DNA from: JBBPZA01 sp963797015
Lineage (GTDB): Bacteria; Actinomycetota; Thermoleophilia; Solirubrobacterales; Solirubrobacteraceae
Reading direction: 5' to 3'
NCBI GenBank assembly: GCA_963797015.1
Contig: CAWCNV010000003.1
Coordinates: forward strand, 1 to 64,000
Length of the DNA stretch: 64,000 nucleotides
The notes under the pieces are model-generated. The model saw only the letters and a list, made by a program, of their open reading frames with translations, ran no database searches and was not told the DNA's origin. A program made the translations under genes and the position numbers. Shown piece by piece: positions 59,451 through 64,000 of the stretch (the first letter of the stretch is position 1; every line of letters starts with the position of its first letter).

Positions 59451-61504
59451 CCGGAGGCGCCGACGAAGGTCTGCCGCGCGACCGACGGGACGAGGCCGCG
59501 CGAGGTGTCCTTGTTGACGAACAGCATGTAGGGGCCCGGCGGCGCGACGTTGCCGCTCGGAGGGGCGCTCACGGTGACCGTCCCCGCGGCCGCGTTGCGC
59601 CCGGTGATCGGCAGCATCACCGTTCGCTGGTCGCCGTCGACGGTGTGGGTCAGCGCCGTGTTGCGCACCAGCGCGACGCTCTGGATGGCGGCGGCGTCGG
59701 GCGTGGAGATCGTGATCGAGCGCCCGTACGCGATCCCCGGGTTGGACTTCGGATCGCTCGACCCGTTGACGGCGCTGATGACCGGCTGCGGGATCCCCCA
59801 CTTCAGGTAGGGCGGGTCGTAGAGCTCGTAGGAGGGGTCCCGGAAGGCGTTGGAGAAGCCGCCGGGGATCGTCTGGGTGTTGAGGTAGAGCGTCGACAGC
59901 GGGGCGTTTCCGCCGACCAGCACCTGGCCGGTGGGCAGCAGCACCGCGGTGTTGTGGTAGGTGCGGTCGTCGTTGGTGCTGGCAAGCCGCGTCCACTTGC
60001 GCGTGCCCGGGTCGAAGAGCTCGGCCTGCCGGACCGCGAAGCCGGTGCCCGGTCCCACGACCTCGTCGCGGTTGGCACCGTTGAAGGCGATCACCTGGCC
60101 GGTCGGGAGCTGGACGCCGGTCGAGAACCAGCGCGCGTTGTTGAGCGGACTGGTCGCCTGCGAGCTGAAGTCGTCGTTGCGCGCGGTGTCGACCGTGTTG
60201 ATGACGCTCGACGTGTTGGCCAGGTACGTGCCCGGCGTGGTACCGAGCACGCCGCCCGCGGACAGGAACTGCGCCTTGGTGTAGGGCGGGGTGAGCGGCA
60301 GCATGATCGAGAACGACGAGCCCCGGAAGCCTGCGCTGACCGAGGTGTCGAGCGGGCGCGAGGCGTCGACCGAGACGCCGAGCGGGACGCCGACGTTACG
60401 CCAGCTTCCGCCCTGCGGGTCATAGACGGCGGCCCAGTTCCACAGCGCCTCGTCGTAGGACTGACCCATGGGGCTGAAGGTCTGGCCGCCGGCGTCGTAG
60501 TAGACCTTCCCGTCGGGCAGCAGGTGCAGGCGCGGGTAGAGGGGCAGCGAGCGCCGCGCGCCCGCGCCGTTGTCGCTCCAGCGGCCGGTGCGCGGGTCGT
60601 AGGTCTCGGTCTCCTCGACGTTCGTCCCCGAGTCCAGCAGGCGATCCGGGTAGACGGGCTTGATCAGCTTGGTCACCCCGCTGGCGGCGAACACCTTGCC
60701 GTTGCCGAGCGTCACGAGGCTCGGGTACCAGCGCCCGAAGTTCATGTCCCCGGTCTGCGACCACGTGTTGTTGGCCGGGTTGAAGATCCTCGTGCTGGTC
60801 AGGCCCTGGAGCTCGGCCAGCCCGTACGAGCTGCCGGGGACGTGGGGCTCCGAGTAGTAGAAGGTCCCGCCGGGGACGAGGACCTCGCCGTTGGAGAGCA
60901 GCACCTGGTCGCTGCAGAACAGGGCACCGGGCGCGTTGCCGGGGTCGTTGAACACCTGGTCCAGCGGCGGCGGCGCGTTGGGCAGCAGGTACTGGGCTCC
61001 TGCGGAGTCGTTCGCGCCCGCGTCGACCGGGGTCGGGTTGGACCACGAGGAGCCCGGAAGGTTGCCGTAGTTCGGCGTGAGCACGCGGCTCTGGTCGTTG
61101 ACCGCGCGGTCGCCGATCTCGAGCACCTCGGTGACGTTGATGTCCTCCTCGCCCTCGAGGCCGTCCCAGTACAGGAGACGGCCGTTGGGGAGCACAACGA
61201 CGCTGACGCCCGCCGGGCGGCACTCGATGCCGTCCTTCGTGACGTCAGCCGGCTGGCTCGTCCCCTCGGTCTCGCCCGCGCACACGCGGCCGGCCTGGTC
61301 GGCGGGCCGCGGATCCGAGAACGGCGCCGAGAAGCTGCCCACGACCGAGGGATCGGTCGGCGAGCTGGTGCCCGAGTTCGTGATCCCCTGGACCTCGGGG
61401 AGTCCCGGGACCTTCGACAGATCGAGCGCGGCGTGCGCGCAGGGCGCGGCTATCAAGGCGACCCCCGCGGCCGCCGCCAACGTGGCGACACCCCTGCGCA
61501 CCAT
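59447..61504 (-). CDS. Secreted copper radical oxidase (galactose/glyoxal oxidase-like)
   Basis: A 685-residue Kelch-propeller enzyme with a signal peptide (GVATLAAAAGVALIAAPCAHA) and a C-terminal DUF1929 domain. All ligands of the galactose-oxidase copper-radical site can be matched: C197 (ALFCSDQVLLSNGEVLVPGG), which crosslinks to Y260 (FGRWYPSLVTLGNGKVFAAS), Y516 and H517 (RTYHNTAVLLPTGQVLVGGN) and H620 (NTALTHTVDGDQR). It should oxidise a primary alcohol or aldehyde to make H2O2; the substrate is unknown. In Streptomyces a related enzyme (GlxA) works with a cellulose-like glycan synthase. The ATG is at 61504. The csoR gene converges on its end. Confidence 0.92.
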   Translation of the reverse strand: MVRRGVATLAAAAGVALIAAPCAHAALDLSKVPGLPEVQGITNSGTSSPTDPSVVGSFSAPFSDPRPADQAGRVCAGETEGTSQPADVTKDGIECRPAGVSVVVLPNGRLLYWDGLEGEEDINVTEVLEIGDRAVNDQSRVLTPNYGNLPGSSWSNPTPVDAGANDSAGAQYLLPNAPPPLDQVFNDPGNAPGALFCSDQVLLSNGEVLVPGGTFYYSEPHVPGSSYGLAELQGLTSTRIFNPANNTWSQTGDMNFGRWYPSLVTLGNGKVFAASGVTKLIKPVYPDRLLDSGTNVEETETYDPRTGRWSDNGAGARRSLPLYPRLHLLPDGKVYYDAGGQTFSPMGQSYDEALWNWAAVYDPQGGSWRNVGVPLGVSVDASRPLDTSVSAGFRGSSFSIMLPLTPPYTKAQFLSAGGVLGTTPGTYLANTSSVINTVDTARNDDFSSQATSPLNNARWFSTGVQLPTGQVIAFNGANRDEVVGPGTGFAVRQAELFDPGTRKWTRLASTNDDRTYHNTAVLLPTGQVLVGGNAPLSTLYLNTQTIPGGFSNAFRDPSYELYDPPYLKWGIPQPVISAVNGSSDPKSNPGIAYGRSITISTPDAAAIQSVALVRNTALTHTVDGDQRTVMLPITGRNAAAGTVTVSAPPSGNVAPPGPYMLFVNKDTSRGLVPSVARQTFVGASG

Positions 61505-61553
61505 GTCGACCGGCCACGCTAGCGCGCCGCAAAGCGGAGCGCAACCGCGCCAG

Positions 61554-62399
61554 TTACCTGGAAGCGGCGCGGCGGCGTTTGCTCTGGGCCCGGCGCGGCC
61601 GCCAGCACTCGTCCAGGAAGCCGGCGATCTCGCCGGTCAGACGCTCGGGCGCGAAGCGCAGCTCGAAGAGCGAATCGGCCTCGAGCAGGCGCGCGTTGGG
61701 CATCTCGTCGGCCAGCATGCCGGCGTCCGAGAACGGATGGATCGGGTCGCGGCGGTGGCCGATCACGAGCGCCGGGGCCTCGAACGTGCGCCGCTCGGTG
61801 CGGTGCGGCGCGATGCGGCCGAAGAACAGCCCCTGCAGCACCGCTCCGCTCGGCGCGGGGTCCTGGCGCAGCATGTCGAGCGCGACGTCGCCCCAGAAGG
61901 GCACGACGCTCGACGGGATCGTGCGCGCCAGGCGCTGGATCCCGCGCATCACCGGCTCACCGAAGGTGAGGCCGACGAGCAGCGGCGCGAAGAACACCGC
62001 GCAGGCCAGCAGGGCGTTGTCGAGCACGGGCATCTCGATGACCATCCCCCGCAGGCGCTCGGGCGCGAGCGAGGCGACCTCGAGCGTGGTGTTGGCGCCC
62101 AGGCTTGTGCCGCCCACCACGGCCTCTTCGAGCTCGAGGTGGTCGAGCAGCGCGACGACCTCGGCGCCGAAGGTGCTCATCGAATAGCGCCACATGTCGC
62201 GCGGGCGGTCCGAGCGCCCGTGGCCGAGCACGTCGACGGTGATGACGCGGTTGCCGCGCGAGGCGAGCTCGCGCGCGAGCGGCACGTGCATGCGCTGGGA
62301 GAGCAGCAGCCCGGGGATCAGCACCAACGGCCGCGGCCCCTCGCCGCGCACCGTGTAGGCGAGGCGCTTGCCTTCGTGACGGAAGAACGGCATCCGCAT
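61554..62399 (-). CDS. Alpha/beta hydrolase
   Basis: A 281-residue alpha/beta hydrolase. The oxyanion region PLVLIPGLLL, the VDVLGHGRSDRP loop and the nucleophile elbow GGTSLGANTT (Ser) are clear. The acid in VIGHRRDPIHPF is plausible. The usual catalytic His near the C-terminus is not obvious, since the final segment is ELRFAPERLTGEIAGFL. Substrate is unknown. The start is at 62399; the divergent SDR gene begins 78 bp away. Confidence 0.82.
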   Translation of the reverse strand: MRMPFFRHEGKRLAYTVRGEGPRPLVLIPGLLLSQRMHVPLARELASRGNRVITVDVLGHGRSDRPRDMWRYSMSTFGAEVVALLDHLELEEAVVGGTSLGANTTLEVASLAPERLRGMVIEMPVLDNALLACAVFFAPLLVGLTFGEPVMRGIQRLARTIPSSVVPFWGDVALDMLRQDPAPSGAVLQGLFFGRIAPHRTERRTFEAPALVIGHRRDPIHPFSDAGMLADEMPNARLLEADSLFELRFAPERLTGEIAGFLDECWRPRRAQSKRRRAASR

Positions 62400-62477
62400 A
62401 TGGTATTGGCGCGGACGGCTAGCCTTCGCCGCTTAGAGCCAGGCTCAAAGAGCACGATCGAACGAGGAAAGGTCCCA

Positions 62478-63383
62478 ATGGCCAAGCAACCCCGCTCCCT
62501 CAACGGTCAGGTCGCGGCCATCACCGGCGCCGCCCGCGGCATCGGCCGCGCGACCGCCGCCGCGCTGATCCGTGAAGGGGCGAAGGTGGCGATCGGCGAC
62601 CTCGACCTCGAGCTGGCCGAGCAGACCGCGCGCGAGCTCGGCTCGGGGACGGTCGCCTTCGAGCTCGACGTGACCAACCGCGACTCGTTCGAGCGCTTCC
62701 TGGACCAGACCGAGGAGGCGCTCGGGCCGCTCGACGTGCTCGTCAACAACGCGGGCATCATGCCGCTGTCGCGCTTCGTGGACGAGGACGACGCGACCGC
62801 GATCCGCCAGATCGACATCAACCTGCACGGGGTCATCTACGGGACCAAGAGCGCGCTGCGGCGGATGGAGCGGCGCGGCCGCGGCCACATCGTCAACATC
62901 GCGTCGAGCGCGGGCAAGAGCGGGGTGCCCGGCGGCGCCACCTACTCCGCGACCAAGCACGCGGTCGTCGGGCTGAGTGAAGCGATCCGCGGCGAGCTCC
63001 AAATCGAGGGCTCGGCGATAGAGCTCTCGGTGGTCATGCCGGTCCTGGTCAACACCGAGCTCACCTCGGGGCTGACCGCGACGCGGGGCATCAAGACCCA
63101 GCAGCCGGAGGACGTCGCCGACGCGATCGTCGACGCGCTCAAGTTCGCTCGCTTCGACGTCTTCGTGCCCAAGTCGGTGGGGACGATCCACAAGCTCGTG
63201 ACCGTGCTGCCCCGCGGCGGCCGCGAGGCGGTAGGTCGCGCGCTGAAGGCCGACCGCGTGCTGCTCGAGATCGACCAGTCGCGGCGCCGCGGCTACGAGG
63301 TCCGCGCGGCGCATTCCGAGCCGGCGCTGGACCGCGCGGAGGAGCCCGCGCAGCTGCCGACCGGCGGCGGCGACTCCGGTTAG
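62478..63383 (+). CDS. Short-chain dehydrogenase/reductase
   Basis: A classical SDR of 301 residues: cofactor motif TGAARGIGRATA, NNAG (LVNNAGIMPLS), catalytic Ser in IASSAGKSG and Y-x3-K in YSATKHAVVG. A conserved Asp at the end of beta-2 (IGDLDLELA) favours NAD+ over NADP+. The C-terminal extension (about residues 250-301) is polar. An ATG at 62478 follows GAGGAAAGG. The substrate cannot be inferred; the flanking hydrolases suggest lipid or xenobiotic metabolism. Confidence 0.92.
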   Translation: MAKQPRSLNGQVAAITGAARGIGRATAAALIREGAKVAIGDLDLELAEQTARELGSGTVAFELDVTNRDSFERFLDQTEEALGPLDVLVNNAGIMPLSRFVDEDDATAIRQIDINLHGVIYGTKSALRRMERRGRGHIVNIASSAGKSGVPGGATYSATKHAVVGLSEAIRGELQIEGSAIELSVVMPVLVNTELTSGLTATRGIKTQQPEDVADAIVDALKFARFDVFVPKSVGTIHKLVTVLPRGGREAVGRALKADRVLLEIDQSRRRGYEVRAAHSEPALDRAEEPAQLPTGGGDSG

Positions 63384-64000
63384 GGCTTCGAGCCCAGCCA
63401 GTCGGCGATCTTCGCGCCGATCAGCGGGCCCTGGTCCTCCTGCAGGAAGTGCCCCGCGTCGGGGATCGTCTCCGGCGCGGGACGGCCGAGCGCGCTTGCA
63501 AAGCGCTCACCGACGGTGAGCGGCATGACCGGGTCGGAGTCGGCCCACAGCATCAGCGCCGGGCGGGTGTCCTCGCGCAGCGCATCGAGCACCCGCTGTC
63601 CCGCTGCCGCCCCGGGCATCTCGGGCGTGATCGGGAGCATCAGCGGGAAGGCGCGCGCGCCCGCCTTGGACTCGGGGCTCGGGTAAGGCGCGTCGTAAGC
63701 GGCGGCGATCTCGTCGCCGGGGTCGGTCTTGCATGCGCGTCGCACGAGCATCCCGACCGGGATGTCGTCGGTGCGCTCGACGAAGTCGCGGAAGGCGTGC
63801 CACGCGGGGTCCATCTTCTGGCGGCCGCTGAAGAGGCCGGTGTCGAGGATCACGAAGCGGCTGATGCGGTCGGGATGCTCGACCGCGAGGCGCAGGCCGA
63901 TCGGCCCGCCCCAGTCGTGCACGACGATCGTGACGTCGCGCAGGTCGAGCTCTGAGAGCAGCGGGGCGAGCGTCTCGGTGTGGCGGTCGTAGCTGTACCA
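63380..64000 (-). CDS. Haloalkane dehalogenase-like alpha/beta hydrolase, 5' end beyond window
   Basis: The visible part (about 206 residues) contains the nucleophile elbow VVHDWGGPIG, with Asp as nucleophile as in haloalkane dehalogenases rather than Ser. It also has LWADSDPVMPLTVGERF (acid) and PDAGHFLQEDQG (catalytic His). The N-terminal HGEP-type motif would lie outside the window. Its stop overlaps the end of the convergent SDR gene by 4 bases. Dehalogenase activity is probable by motif, but the halide-binding residues cannot all be checked. Confidence 0.87.
   Translation of the reverse strand, partial: WYSYDRHTETLAPLLSELDLRDVTIVVHDWGGPIGLRLAVEHPDRISRFVILDTGLFSGRQKMDPAWHAFRDFVERTDDIPVGMLVRRACKTDPGDEIAAAYDAPYPSPESKAGARAFPLMLPITPEMPGAAAGQRVLDALREDTRPALMLWADSDPVMPLTVGERFASALGRPAPETIPDAGHFLQEDQGPLIGAKIADWLGSKP

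Overview
This is a GC-rich chromosomal window (mostly GTG/ATG starts, many 4-base GTGA stop/start overlaps) around the replication origin of a bacterium. The gene order parB-parA-rsmG-jag-yidC-yidD-rnpA-rpmH | dnaA-dnaN-recF-DUF721-gyrB-gyrA, the missing mnmE, the FHA/PP2C/FtsW/PbpA/PASTA-kinase cluster and the DUF3105 and DUF4446 genes point to Actinobacteria. A Thermoleophilia/Solirubrobacterales-type organism is my best guess; this is inference, not shown by rRNA.

Layout. (1) 1-4.5 kb is an accessory patch. It lies between a tRNA-Ile(GAT) gene cut by the window start and a second copy of that tRNA's 5' half at 4411-4451. It carries a complete IS256-family element with inverted repeats and a target duplication, a secreted Pro/Thr-rich repeat protein, and a protein joining a peptidoglycan-binding domain to a DsbA-like domain. 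(2) 4.6-6.5 kb is a frameshifted secreted GH71-like glucanase. (3) 6.6-21 kb is the origin region, transcribed outward from about 11.5 kb on both sides. yidC is broken by an apparent 1-base deletion. (4) 21-26.3 kb holds a convergent intergenic region with a strongly self-complementary RNA candidate, an HNH nuclease, prephenate dehydratase, DUF4446, a CARDB-like membrane protein and a kinase fused to a polytopic membrane domain. (5) 26.3-36.5 kb is the cell-wall growth and Ser/Thr phospho-signalling cluster: fhaA, fhaB, pstP, a small membrane protein resembling the PstP ectodomain, ftsW/rodA, pbpA, pknB with four PASTA repeats, ddl, and a second kinase with an extracellular discoidin-like domain on the other strand. 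(6) 36.5-39 kb has purM, uppP and a DedA protein. (7) 39-58.3 kb is an exopolysaccharide/glycan cluster: aminotransferase, CapD-like dehydratase, LytR_C protein, O-antigen ligase, flippase, five glycosyl- or sugar-phosphate transferases and an ATP-grasp enzyme. Interleaved are a phosphosulfolactate synthase coupled to a histidine phosphatase, an O-methyltransferase and an ECF42-like sigma factor. (8) 58.3-64 kb holds DUF3105, a CsoR copper repressor whose 3' end overlaps a galactose/glyoxal-oxidase-like copper radical enzyme, two alpha/beta hydrolases (the second running off the window) and an SDR oxidoreductase.

How it fits together. The origin block replicates and segregates the chromosome and inserts membrane proteins. 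The phospho-signalling block probably links cell-wall fragments sensed by PASTA and discoidin ectodomains to peptidoglycan synthesis by FtsW/PbpA/Ddl, with UppP recycling the lipid carrier. The glycan block uses the same carrier: a small sugar-phosphate transferase starts the chain, glycosyltransferases extend it, the flippase exports it and the ligase joins it. Several genes (rsmG, uppP, the CARDB protein, perhaps the ECF sigma factor) have no ATG/GTG/TTG at the start their homology demands but do have a CTG there. No CRISPR array, rRNA operon or prophage was seen.
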